Assembly (NCBI RefSeq): GCF_001280205.1
Contig: NZ_CP012573.1
Span: 496,001-560,000, forward strand
Direction of reading: 5' to 3'
Length of the DNA: 64,000 bases
DNA from: Clavibacter capsici
GTDB lineage: Bacteria; Actinomycetota; Actinomycetes; Actinomycetales; Microbacteriaceae
Shown here: positions 18,501 through 25,667 of the stretch, piece after piece
Layout of the letters: each line of letters begins with the position of its first letter
Position numbering within the stretch: the stretch's first letter is position 1
The notes under the pieces: generated by a model
Seen by the model: only the letters and a program-made list of their open reading frames with translations
The model's database searches: none
What the model was told of the DNA's origin: nothing
Made by a program: the position numbers and the translations under genes

Positions 18501-19610
18501 CGCGCCGTCGGCGTCGACGACCGCGAGGGTCCAGCCGTCGAGCGGCAGGCCGATGCGGACCGGACCCGGACCGCCGAGCGGCGCCGCGCACGCGACGACG
18601 GTCGCCTCGGTGGGGCCGTACGTGTTCCAGACCTCGCGCCCGTCGGTCGCGAGGCGCTGGCCGAGCTCGGGCGGGCACGCCTCGCCGCCGAAGATGAGCA
18701 GCCGCACGTTCTCGAGCGACTCCGCGGGCCACAGCGCCGCGAGCGTCGGGACGGTCGAGACGATCGTCACGCCGTGCGTCGTGAGCCACGGCCCGAGGTC
18801 CATGCCGCTGCGGACGAGGCTGCGCGGCGCCGGCACGAGGCACGCGCCGTGGCGCCAGGCGAGCCACATCTCCTCGCACGACGCGTCGAACGCGACGGAG
18901 AGGCCCGCGAGCACGCGGTCGCCCGGGCCGATCGGCTCCTCCTGGAGGAAGAGCCGCGCCTCCGCGTCGACGAAGGCCGCGGCGGAGCGGTGCGAGACGG
19001 CGACGCCCTTCGGGGTGCCGGTGGATCCCGAGGTGAAGATGATCCACGCGTCGTCCTCGGGCGCGGGCGGCGTCACGAGCGGGAGCGCGGAGGTGGAGGC
19101 GTGCGCGGTGGCGGCGGGCAGGATGCGGAGCGCGGCGGCGGTCGCGTCCGTCGCGGTGTCGGCGGCGGTGTCGGCGGCGTCCGGGGTGCGCGGCGTGTAC
19201 TCGCCCGTGCCCGTCACGACGCCCGCGACGCGCGCCTCGCCGAACACGAGGCGGGCGCGCTCGTCGGGGTCGTCCGCGTCCACCGGGACGTAGGCGGCAC
19301 CCGCCGCGAGCACGCCGAGCACCGTGACGTAGAGGTCGCGGGATCCCGACGGCATGCGGATCCCGACCCGGTCGCCCTTGCCGACGCCCGCGTCCCGCAG
19401 CGACGCGGCCACCTGCACGACGCGCGCCATGAGCTCGCGGTAGCTGAGCGCGCCGTCGCCGTCCTCGATGGCGGACGCGTCGGGGTGCGCGGCGACCGTG
19501 GCCCGGAGCACGTCCACCAGCGTGCGCGGCGGCGTGACGGCGTCGGCCCGGTCGAGCACGCGCTGCGCGTCGTCGTGCGGCGTCGCCGCCTCCGGGGAGG
19601 ACTCGGGCAT
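15549..19610 (-). CDS. Pls/PosA-type membrane NRPS (epsilon-poly-lysine synthetase-like)
   Basis: A 1353-residue single-module synthetase. An adenylation domain (about 30-520) shows core motifs FTSGSTGTPKG, YGPTEATV, YRSGDLVR, GRADDQVKVGGRRIE and PTRTSGKVDK. It is followed by a carrier domain whose phosphopantetheine Ser is near residue 572 (FFDLGGGSLSAAQ). In place of a condensation or thioesterase domain there are about six membrane segments interspersed with left-handed beta-helix (hexapeptide) domains, for example IGAGSTVGTRSTLLPG and LGPHSVILPAARIG. This is the architecture of epsilon-poly-L-lysine synthetase Pls (about 1319 residues), which links one amino acid into short homopolymers. 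The amino acid cannot be called confidently. The M1 peptidase gene is coupled to its stop, and a GntR gene lies upstream. Confidence 0.88.
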   Translation of the reverse strand: MPESSPEAATPHDDAQRVLDRADAVTPPRTLVDVLRATVAAHPDASAIEDGDGALSYRELMARVVQVAASLRDAGVGKGDRVGIRMPSGSRDLYVTVLGVLAAGAAYVPVDADDPDERARLVFGEARVAGVVTGTGEYTPRTPDAADTAADTATDATAAALRILPAATAHASTSALPLVTPPAPEDDAWIIFTSGSTGTPKGVAVSHRSAAAFVDAEARLFLQEEPIGPGDRVLAGLSVAFDASCEEMWLAWRHGACLVPAPRSLVRSGMDLGPWLTTHGVTIVSTVPTLAALWPAESLENVRLLIFGGEACPPELGQRLATDGREVWNTYGPTEATVVACAAPLGGPGPVRIGLPLDGWTLAVVDADGARVPEGGVGELIIGGVGLARYLDPAKDAEKYAPFPALGWDRAYRSGDLVRFEAEGLVFQGRADDQVKVGGRRIELGEIEAALQGLDDVQGAAVAVQTTGAGNQVLVGYLVPRDPAAFSREDAVQRLRVALPAALVPLIGVVESLPTRTSGKVDKAALPWPLPGAAGDEGADLDAELRPLAEMWSAALGTPVASADANFFDLGGGSLSAAQLVARIRSVDPEFTVADVYAHPRLGAMHAAIAGRAPRTESRGPQVDVTPTPRRTQWTQTLLGAPLLALQSLRWLALLLTASALLQPLGGFDALPEVPWWLLVPGLLLFATPFGRMAISAVAARLLLRGLTPGDHPRGGRWHLRIWLAEQIAQQIGAVGLAGAPWITYYARALGARIADDVDLHTLPPVTGMLRIGRGASVEPEVDLSGYWIDGDTVRVGAVRIGAGSTVGTRSTLLPGTRIGKGAEIAPGSAVFGRVPSGQRWAGSPAARVGKARVWWPDHRPPRNSRWVAAYGAASVATALVPVVAFVAGGGILAAAIRGSADLGDVWWRGLGALVPAVLVTGLVLALVVVGSVRLLGLGVTEGIHAVRSRVGWQLWSTERLLDLARTVLFPLYAGLFTPVWLRLLGARVGKDVEASTVLLIPAMTTIRDGAFLADDTLVAGYELGGGWMRVARAEIGQRAFLGNSGMAGPGHKVPKDGLVAVLSAAPTKSKAGSSWLGSPPVRLRRTVAAADDSRTFRPPTRLRVARILWELLRVVPVLVTCAIGLAVLVALAALTEAWGPLVAFLLGGVVLLAAGAVAAAVSTAAKWILIGRIRAEEHPLWSSFVWRSEVSDVFTEMVAAPWFASSAAGTPALVWWLRSLGARIGSGVWCDSHWLPEADLVTLGDASTVNRGCVVQTHLFHDRIMSMDTVTLDAGATLGPHSVILPAARIGPQATVGPASLVMRGELVPEASRWSGNPIGPWREVKTGRYLPAEAAPAADAATDAPATAGRR

Positions 19611-19707
19611 GTGGTCTCCGTTCGGATCGGGCGGCGTGCGTACTGTCGGGCCTCCGGGTGAACGGGAGGTGGAATCCCGGCGACCCCGCGTCGCCGCGAG
19701 GGCGGGA

Positions 19708-20076
19708 TCAGCCGGCGGCGAGCGCCTCGTCGACCACGCGCCGCGCGTCGTCGTCGGAGGCGGCGAGCCGGCGCGCGAGCTGCGCGTACGCGACGGCGGC
19801 GGTGCGGAGCGCGGCGGGCACGTCGTCCTGCGCCGCGACGAACGACCCGGCGCGTCCGCGCGTCTCGATCACGCCGTCGGCCTCGAGCTCCTTGTACGCC
19901 CGCGCCACCGTGTTGACGGCGACGCCGGCCTGCTCCGCGAGCGCCCGCACGGTCGGCAGCCGCGCGCCGACCGGCAGCTCGCCGTCGGCGGCCCGGCGCG
20001 CGACCTCCGCGCGGAGCTGCTCGTAGGGCGGGGTCGCGGAGCCCGGGTCGATGCGGTAGCCGGGCGCGGGATCCAT
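19708..20076 (-). CDS. GntR-family regulator, YtrA type
   Basis: A 122-residue regulator with the GntR winged helix (PPYEQLRAEV, then LPTVRALAEQAGVAVNTVARAYKELE at residues 41-66) and only a short helical tail, typical of the YtrA subgroup that controls membrane or transport operons. It lies just upstream of the NRPS gene on the same strand (97-base gap), so the NRPS operon is a possible target. TAGCCT lies six bases before the ATG, consistent with a leaderless transcript. Confidence 0.85.
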   Translation of the reverse strand: MDPAPGYRIDPGSATPPYEQLRAEVARRAADGELPVGARLPTVRALAEQAGVAVNTVARAYKELEADGVIETRGRAGSFVAAQDDVPAALRTAAVAYAQLARRLAASDDDARRVVDEALAAG

Positions 20077-20202
20077 GCGCCGAGGCTAGCGATCCGGGGA
20101 GCGACGACGGGCGCGACATGCACGAGCTCCGCGCCCGGGGACGGCGCGGGCGGGGGAGGATGGATGCGCGGCACCCCCGCGCCGCCGACAGGAGGATCCC
20201 GC

Positions 20203-20574
20203 ATGTCCGAGCTCGAGCTGATCACCATGTGGTCGCGCGCCCGCAAGCAGATGATCACGAGCCAGCTCGCCCCGGTCTTCCTGCTCACCTCGACCGTGGT
20301 CCTGCTGCGCACCGGCCTCGCGGACGCCGACCTCGGCACGCGCCTCGCCGCCGCGCTGATCCTCCTCGCCACGGGCGTGCTCGGATCCGCCGTGCAGTTC
20401 TCCATCAACTCGCAGGCCATCGCCATCGCGCGCGACCTCCGCGACCGCGGCGCGACCTCGCACGCGGCCCGCGCGGTCGTCGCCTCCGAGGGCATCACCA
20501 ACCTGCTCCGCTACGCGATCCCGGCGCTCTTCGTCGTCATCTACGTCGTGATCCTGGTGGCGCTGTTCTCGTGA
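20203..20574 (+). CDS. Small membrane protein of unknown function
   Basis: A 123-residue protein with three hydrophobic segments (about 19-38, 42-62 and 101-122) and an amphipathic middle with ARDLRDRGATSHAARAVVASE. It has a strong AGGAGG seven bases before the ATG, one of the clearest Shine-Dalgarno sites in the window. No family is recognised. It stands between the divergent GntR gene and the RES-Xre pair without obvious coupling to either. Confidence 0.65.
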   Translation: MSELELITMWSRARKQMITSQLAPVFLLTSTVVLLRTGLADADLGTRLAAALILLATGVLGSAVQFSINSQAIAIARDLRDRGATSHAARAVVASEGITNLLRYAIPALFVVIYVVILVALFS

Positions 20575-20581
20575 CGGGTCG

Positions 20582-20650
20582 GTGATCCCGGGTGTGATCC
20601 CGGGTGCCGCCGCGCATGTGATGCGCCCGCCGAGCGAGTACCCTGGCGAC
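20582..20650 (+). promoter_or_regulatory. Promoter/operator of the RES-Xre toxin-antitoxin pair
   Basis: A 12-base unit GTGATCCCGGGT is repeated in tandem (20582-20593, 20594-20605). It is followed by the palindrome GCGCAT-GTG-ATGCGC (20612-20626), then TACCCT (20639-20644) exactly six bases before the antitoxin ATG. The palindrome overlaps where the -35 should lie. This fits autoregulation by the antitoxin, as in other toxin-antitoxin systems. It is inferred from layout. Confidence 0.5.
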
Positions 20651-21037
20651 ATGTCGATCACCACGCCCGGGCTGGGCGCCTACGAGACGGCCATGCGCGC
20701 GCCGGATGCCGACCTAGTCGGCGGCCTCCGCGAGGTCCTCGGCGCCCAGCTCGTCGCCTACCTCGGGTCCGTCCGGGAGACGCGGGCCGTCCGGCAGTGG
20801 GCGGAGGGGGAGCGCGCACCGTCCGCGGCGACGATGACCCGCCTCCGCCTCGCCTTCCACGCGGCGGGCATCCTCGCGGAGCGTGAGCAGCCGAGGGTGG
20901 TCCAGGCCTGGTTCACGGGTCTCAACCCGCAGCTCGACGATGCGTCGCCAGCCCGGCTCATCCGCGAATCCCCGGATCTCGACGACGCCGGTGCGCGGGT
21001 CCTGGCGGCCGCGCGGTCGTTCGTCGCGAACGCCTGA
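20651..21037 (+). CDS. Xre/MbcA/ParS-type antitoxin of a RES-Xre module
   Basis: A 128-residue protein with a helix-turn-helix followed by the MbcA/ParS (DUF2384-like) region: LREVLGAQLVAYLGSVRETRAVRQWAEGERAP around residues 22-53 and a C-terminal QAWFTGLNPQLDDASPARLI stretch. In RES-Xre systems this protein represses the operon and its C-terminus plugs the toxin active site. The RES gene begins 10 bases after the stop. The ATG at 20651 follows a -10-like TACCCT by six bases, and the open frame further upstream would read through the operator. Confidence 0.82.
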   Translation: MSITTPGLGAYETAMRAPDADLVGGLREVLGAQLVAYLGSVRETRAVRQWAEGERAPSAATMTRLRLAFHAAGILAEREQPRVVQAWFTGLNPQLDDASPARLIRESPDLDDAGARVLAAARSFVANA

Positions 21038-21047
21038 GGCGCGCGCG

Positions 21048-21761
21048 GTGGAGCGGTCCCGCTACGCGCTGCGTGCGGCTCCTGGCGAGGTGTGGCGCGT
21101 CGGTCGCGCCCCGGATCCCTGGAGCTGGACGGATTGGCGCTACGCCGACCGCGGGCGCTTCCCCGGCCGGTGGGATTCCCCGGACGGCTCGTACCGCACG
21201 ATCTACGCCGGCTCGACCCCACAGGCGTGCCTGGTCGAGCTCCTGGCGCCGTTCCGGCCGGATCCGGCGGTCGTCGACGAGCTCGCTGCCATCCACGAGG
21301 ACGAGGCGGATGCCTCGCTGCATCCCACGGTCGCGCCCGGTCGCCTCGACGACTCGTGGTTCCGCGCCCGCCGACTCGGTCGCGCCGTGCTCACGGGGAC
21401 GTACTGCGACGTGACGCACTCGGCGACGATCGCCGCGCTACGTCCGCGGTTCCTCGCCCGCGCGCGACAGCATGGCCTCGCGGACCTCGACGCGGCGGCG
21501 CTCCAGGATGCGCGCCCCCGGGAGCTCACCCAGGCGATCGGGCGGGCGCTCTACGAGGAGACGGAGGGCGGCCGCGCGGTCCTCGACGGGATCCGCTTCC
21601 CGTCACGTCACGGTCGCGAGCTGGAGCTGTGGGCGGTGTTCGAGCGCGCCTCCGACGGCGTCCGGAGCGGTCGGCTCACGGAGGCGACGGCGCATCCGCT
21701 CGCGGTCGACCACCCGGCCGTGGTCTCCGCGGCGGCGCTCCACGGGGTGCGGATCGGCTGA
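21048..21761 (+). CDS. RES-domain toxin (NAD-degrading type)
   Basis: A 237-residue RES protein. The family core is visible as VWRVGRAPD, then GRFPGRWDSPDGSYRTIYAGSTPQ and CLVELLAPFR near residues 35-70, giving the conserved Arg, Tyr and Glu, with a Ser in RFPSRHG towards the end. Characterised RES toxins (MbcT, Xre-RES pairs) consume NAD. It is longer than minimal toxins (about 150-190 residues), with an N-terminal W-rich insert. GTG start is close behind the antitoxin gene. The stop lies two bases from the stop of the convergent Lrp gene. Confidence 0.82.
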   Translation: MERSRYALRAAPGEVWRVGRAPDPWSWTDWRYADRGRFPGRWDSPDGSYRTIYAGSTPQACLVELLAPFRPDPAVVDELAAIHEDEADASLHPTVAPGRLDDSWFRARRLGRAVLTGTYCDVTHSATIAALRPRFLARARQHGLADLDAAALQDARPRELTQAIGRALYEETEGGRAVLDGIRFPSRHGRELELWAVFERASDGVRSGRLTEATAHPLAVDHPAVVSAAALHGVRIG

Positions 21762-21763
21762 CG

Positions 21764-22201
21764 CTACTCCAGCGTCCGGTTCACGAGCCGGCTGAGCACG
21801 ATCGCGCTCCGCGTGTGGTCGACGTTCGGGGCGAGGCGCACCTTCTCGAGCGCGTCCTCGAGGCTCGGGATGTCGCGGGAGCGGATGCGGACGATGGCGT
21901 CGGCGTCGCCCGTGACGGTGCCCGCGTCGACGACCTCGGGGACGCCCTGCAGGATCCGCCGCAGCTCGTCGGGCGCGACCGTCCCGCGGCAGAACAGCTC
22001 CACGTAGGCCTCGGTGCTGAGGCCGTCGACCGCGGGATCCACCTGGATCGTGAAGCCGCGGATCACGCCGTCGGCCACCAGCCGGTCGACCCGCCGCTTC
22101 ACCGCGCTCGCCGAGAGCCCGACGGTGCCGCCGATGTCGCCGTAGCCGGCGCGGCCGTTCTGGCGGAGGAGGTCGATGATCCGGTGGTCCAGGTTGTCCA
22201 T
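21764..22201 (-). CDS. Lrp/AsnC-family regulator of the adjacent arginine operon
   Basis: A 145-residue regulator: helix-turn-helix DLLRQNGRAGYGDIGGTVGLSASAVKRRVDRL (about residues 10-41) and a C-terminal RAM ligand-binding domain with the GDADAIVRI motif near residue 98. Such proteins sense amino acids. It is divergent from the arginine-hydrolase-like and ornithine aminotransferase genes, making arginine or ornithine the likely effector (inference). TAAGGT lies six bases before the ATG, indicating a leaderless transcript. Confidence 0.9.
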   Translation of the reverse strand: MDNLDHRIIDLLRQNGRAGYGDIGGTVGLSASAVKRRVDRLVADGVIRGFTIQVDPAVDGLSTEAYVELFCRGTVAPDELRRILQGVPEVVDAGTVTGDADAIVRIRSRDIPSLEDALEKVRLAPNVDHTRSAIVLSRLVNRTLE

Positions 22202-22287
22202 GCCCCGACCTTACGGCGGGATCGTGCGCGTGACCCGGGCCTCACGCGCGGAATCCGCGTCGCGCCCCCTCGAACGGGCGTGATGCG

Positions 22288-22304
22288 CCTGCCAGGCTGG
22301 CAGG
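22288..22304. promoter_or_regulatory. Palindromic operator upstream of the arginine operon
   Basis: CCTGCCAG-G-CTGGCAGG is a perfect 8-1-8 palindrome in the 183-base gap between the Lrp gene and the arginine-hydrolase gene. It is a good candidate Lrp-family site by position. Binding is not shown. Confidence 0.5.
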
Positions 22305-22384
22305 AAGGCGTCCCCTCGGGGCTCTGGGACATCGTCCGCCTCCACGACCGCGCCACCCGGCGCGCCGCACGAAGCAGGAGCACC

Positions 22385-23227
22385 ATGCCCTCCACCCTCT
22401 CCCGATCCGCGGACACGACCGCCGGCCGCACGCCGGTCGCGAAGCGCGTGCTCATGTGCCGGCCGGACCACTTCGACGTGGTCTACACGATCAACCCGTG
22501 GATGGATCCCGCCGTCCCGACCGACACGTCGCTCGCCGTGCGCCAGTGGCAGACCCTGTACGACACGTACGTGGGCCTCGGCTTCCAGGTCGACCTCATC
22601 GACGGGATCGCCGGGCTCCCCGACATGGTCTACGCGGCCAACGGCGGCTTCACCCTCGACGGCATCGCGTACGGCGCGGCGTTCCAGCACCCCGAGCGCC
22701 AGCCTGAGGGCCCCGCGTACATGGACTGGTTCCGCGAGGCGGGCTTCGACGTCCGCGTCCCCGAGGAGGTCAACGAGGGCGAGGGCGACATCCTGCTCGT
22801 CGGCGACACGATCTTCGCGGGCACCGGCTTCCGCAGCGACAGCTCCAGCCACGCCGAGGTCGCCCGCATCTTCGACCGCGAGGTCGTCACCCTCCGCCTG
22901 GTGGACCCGTCGTTCTACCACCTGGACACCGCCATCGCGGTGCTCGACGACACCAACATCGCCTACCTCCCGAGCGCGTTCGACGCCGTGAGCCTCGACG
23001 AGCTCGAGCGCCGCTTCCCCGACGCGGTCGAGGTGGGCGCCGAGGACGCGTCGATCCTCGGCCTCAACTCCTACAGCGACGGGTACAACGTCGTCATCGC
23101 CGAGAAGGCCGTGGGCTTCGAGGCGTCGCTGCGGGAGCGCGGGTACAACCCGATCGGCGTCGACCTGTCCGAGCTGCTGCTCGGCGGCGGCGGTGTGAAG
23201 TGCTGCACGCTCGAGCTGCGGAAGTAG
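22385..23227 (+). CDS. Guanidine-modifying amidinotransferase-fold hydrolase: dimethylargininase or arginine dihydrolase
   Basis: A 280-residue enzyme of the arginine-deiminase/DDAH fold. The catalytic Cys273 lies in GGGGVKCCTL and the His179 in FYHLDTA. Substrate-site motifs are LMCRPDHFDV-x-YTINPWM (residues 23-40) and PDMVYAANGG (79-88). Annotation pipelines call such proteins dimethylargininase. The LMC-PDH-DV-Y-INPWM block and the KC-TL ending also match, from memory, the arginine dihydrolase domain of cyanobacterial ArgZ/AgrE, which turns arginine straight into ornithine, ammonia and CO2. That product is the substrate of the next gene, 7 bases downstream. Signal AGGAG precedes the ATG. 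Confidence 0.85.
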   Translation: MPSTLSRSADTTAGRTPVAKRVLMCRPDHFDVVYTINPWMDPAVPTDTSLAVRQWQTLYDTYVGLGFQVDLIDGIAGLPDMVYAANGGFTLDGIAYGAAFQHPERQPEGPAYMDWFREAGFDVRVPEEVNEGEGDILLVGDTIFAGTGFRSDSSSHAEVARIFDREVVTLRLVDPSFYHLDTAIAVLDDTNIAYLPSAFDAVSLDELERRFPDAVEVGAEDASILGLNSYSDGYNVVIAEKAVGFEASLRERGYNPIGVDLSELLLGGGGVKCCTLELRK

Positions 23228-23234
23228 GACCGAC

Positions 23235-24479
23235 ATGACCGACACCATCGACCGCCCCGCCGCATCCGACGCCGGCGCCCTGGCCATCCACGCCGAGGAG
23301 GCGCACGCCGCGCACAACTACCACCCGCTGCCCGTCGTGGTCGCGTCCGGCCAGGGCGCCTGGGTCACCGACCTCGACGGCCGGCGCCTGCTCGACTGCC
23401 TCGCCGCCTACTCGGCCGTGAACTTCGGGCACTCGCACCCCGACCTCGTCCGGGCCGCGACCGAGCAGCTCGGGCGGATCACCCTCACGAGCCGCGCGTT
23501 CCACAACGACAGGCTGGGCCCGTTCGTCACGGCGCTCGCCGAGCTCGCCGGCAAGGACATGGTGCTGCCGATGAACACGGGCGCGGAGGCCGTGGAGTCG
23601 GGGATCAAGGTCGCGCGCGCCTGGGGCTACCGGGTGAAGGGCGTGGCCGCGGGCCGCGCGAGGATCATCGTGATGGCCGGCAACTTCCACGGCCGCACCA
23701 CCACCATCGTGAGCTTCAGCGACGACGAGGAGGCGCGCGCCGACTTCGGGCCGTTCACGCCCGGGTTCGTCACCGTGCCGTACGGCGACGCCGCGGCGCT
23801 CGAGGCTGCGATCGACGAGGACACGGTCGCCGTGCTCGTCGAGCCGATCCAGGGCGAGGCCGGCATCGTCGTGCCGCCGGACGGCTACCTCGCCGACGTG
23901 CGGCGGATCTGCACGCGTGAGGACGTGCTGTTCATCGCGGACGAGATCCAGTCGGGACTCGGCCGCACGGGCGCGACCTTCGAGTGCGACAACGCCGGCG
24001 TCGTGCCGGACCTCTACCTCCTCGGCAAGGCGCTCGGCGGCGGCATCGTGCCCGTCTCCGCGGTGGTCGGCGACGCCGACGTGCTGGGCGTCATCCAGCC
24101 GGGGCAGCACGGATCCACGTTCGGCGGCAACCCGCTGGCCGCGGCCGTCGGCCACGCGGTCGTCGAGATGCTCGCGACCGGCGAGCCCCAGGAGCGCGCG
24201 CGTCGCCTCGGCGCGGTGCTGCACGCGCGGCTCGGCCAGCTCGTCGGGCACGGCGTGCTCGGGGTCCGCGGCCGCGGGCTGTGGGCCGGCATCGACATCG
24301 ACCCCGCGCTCGCCACGGGCCGCGCGGTCTGCGAGCGGCTCGCCGAGCGCGGCGTGCTCGCGAAGGACACGCACGGCTCCACCATCCGGCTCGCCCCGCC
24401 CATCGTGGTGGAGGAGGAGGACCTCGTCTGGGCCGTCGAGCAGCTCGCCGAGGTGCTGGCGGAGCTCGGGGCGCGCTGA
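23235..24479 (+). CDS. rocD: Ornithine aminotransferase (class III PLP enzyme)
   Basis: A 414-residue enzyme converting ornithine and 2-oxoglutarate to glutamate semialdehyde and glutamate. Family hallmarks: LPMNTGAEAVESGIKVAR (residues 112-129), the PLP-binding FIADEIQSGLGRTG, and the Schiff-base lysine in LLGKALGGGIVP. The G-A-E-A-VE sequence is typical of ornithine rather than acetylornithine aminotransferases. It forms an operon with the preceding hydrolase. Glutamate semialdehyde cyclises to P5C, the substrate of PutA's second domain, 12 kb upstream. Confidence 0.93.
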   Translation: MTDTIDRPAASDAGALAIHAEEAHAAHNYHPLPVVVASGQGAWVTDLDGRRLLDCLAAYSAVNFGHSHPDLVRAATEQLGRITLTSRAFHNDRLGPFVTALAELAGKDMVLPMNTGAEAVESGIKVARAWGYRVKGVAAGRARIIVMAGNFHGRTTTIVSFSDDEEARADFGPFTPGFVTVPYGDAAALEAAIDEDTVAVLVEPIQGEAGIVVPPDGYLADVRRICTREDVLFIADEIQSGLGRTGATFECDNAGVVPDLYLLGKALGGGIVPVSAVVGDADVLGVIQPGQHGSTFGGNPLAAAVGHAVVEMLATGEPQERARRLGAVLHARLGQLVGHGVLGVRGRGLWAGIDIDPALATGRAVCERLAERGVLAKDTHGSTIRLAPPIVVEEEDLVWAVEQLAEVLAELGAR

Positions 24480-24495
24480 CGCGGAGCCTGCTGAT

Positions 24496-24529
24496 CGCGC
24501 CCGGCCGCCCTACGACGCGGCCGGGCGCG
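24496..24529. terminator. Bidirectional terminator between rocD and the EamA exporter
   Basis: A 13-base perfect stem (24496-24508 with 24517-24529) has an 8-base loop and lies between convergent genes. The stop codon of the leftward EamA gene lies at the base of the loop. Confidence 0.75.
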
Positions 24530-25511
24530 CTCGCGTGCGGGGCCGGTCCGGCGCACGCGTCGCGATGGCGACGCCCGCCGCGACGCACACCACGACGATC
24601 GCGCCGAGCTGCACCGGCGTGAGCGTCTCGCGCAGCACGATCACGCCGAGGACCGCCGCGACCACCGGGCTGAGGCTCGTGAGCACGGCGAACAGGCGCG
24701 GGGTGATGCGCCGGAGGATCACGGTGTCGAGCGAGTAGGGCACGGCCGACGAGAGCAGGCCGATCGCGGCGAGCAGGCCGAGGATCCGCAGGTCGAGCGC
24801 CGCCACGTCGAGGGTGAGGAGCGCCCACGGCACCAGCACGACGAGGCTCACGACGCTCGCCACCGCGATCCCCTGGAAGCCCGGCAGCCGTTCCGCGACC
24901 CGGCGCGTGAAGACGATGTAGGCGGCCCAGGTGACGGCCGCGGTCGCGCCGCAGACGAGGCCGAACGCGTCGATCCGCCCCTCGAGCCCGGTGAGCACCA
25001 CGACGCCCGCGGCGGCCACGAGCGCGCACGCCGCGTCGAGCAGCCGGCGCGACGCGAGCAGCGCGATGGACAGCGGCCCGAGGAACTCGATGGTCGCGGC
25101 GATGCCGAGGCCGAGGCGGTCGACGGCCGCGTAGTAGGAGAGGTTCATCAGCGAGAGCGAGAGGCCCAGCAGGACCGCCGGCACGAGCTGGGCGCGCGTC
25201 ATGCGGTGGATCCGCGGCCGCGCCACCGGGAGCACGAGCGCCGCCATCATCACCTGCCGCGCGGCCACGACGAGCACGGGGCCGACCGCGGGGATCGCGA
25301 GCCCGGCGAGCGAGGACCCGAGGCTGACGCTCACGATCGTGCCGACCTGGAGCGCGGCGCCCGCGGCGGTGGTGCGGGCGCCCGGCGCGGTGCCGGTGCT
25401 CGACCCGTCCGTCGGGTCGGCGACCGCGGCCTCGACGCCCGCCGGGGTCGTGCCGGGCGCGGATCCCGGGTGGGCGCCCACGGCGTCGGCGGCGTCCCCG
25501 GGGCTGGTCAC
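24510..25511 (-). CDS. EamA/RhtA-family transporter
   Basis: A 333-residue drug/metabolite-type exporter with ten predicted membrane segments in two five-helix EamA repeats, after a Gly/Ala/Pro/Thr-rich N-terminal extension of about 45 residues that is unusual for the family. It resembles RhtA-type threonine/homoserine exporters (LSYYAAVDRLGLGIAATIEF, EFLGPLSIAL). GTG start is preceded by TACGCT at six bases, so the transcript is probably leaderless. It converges on the arginine operon, and amino-acid export is plausible but not provable here. Confidence 0.85.
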   Translation of the reverse strand: MTSPGDAADAVGAHPGSAPGTTPAGVEAAVADPTDGSSTGTAPGARTTAAGAALQVGTIVSVSLGSSLAGLAIPAVGPVLVVAARQVMMAALVLPVARPRIHRMTRAQLVPAVLLGLSLSLMNLSYYAAVDRLGLGIAATIEFLGPLSIALLASRRLLDAACALVAAAGVVVLTGLEGRIDAFGLVCGATAAVTWAAYIVFTRRVAERLPGFQGIAVASVVSLVVLVPWALLTLDVAALDLRILGLLAAIGLLSSAVPYSLDTVILRRITPRLFAVLTSLSPVVAAVLGVIVLRETLTPVQLGAIVVVCVAAGVAIATRAPDRPRTRARPAAS

Positions 25512-25667
25512 CTCGCGAGCGTACCGACGCCGGGACCCGGCGACCGCGCCGCGACGGGCCGGGTCGCGCGGCGGATCAGCGGACGAGCTCGCCGAAGGCC
25601 GGGAACGCCTCGGCCGTCCGCGATCCGGGGACGCACGCTCCCGGACGGCCGATCGGCGATCCGTCGT

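Noticed and set aside
15765-19661. Open frame of 1298 codons antisense to the NRPS
   Set aside because: Same composition artefact, while the minus strand has full NRPS motifs in order.
25566-25667. A roughly 30-codon minus-strand frame ending PAFGELVR that looks like a protein C-terminus downstream of the MBL gene
   Set aside because: No start codon and no recognisable family; it could be a remnant, but evidence is too thin to call a feature.
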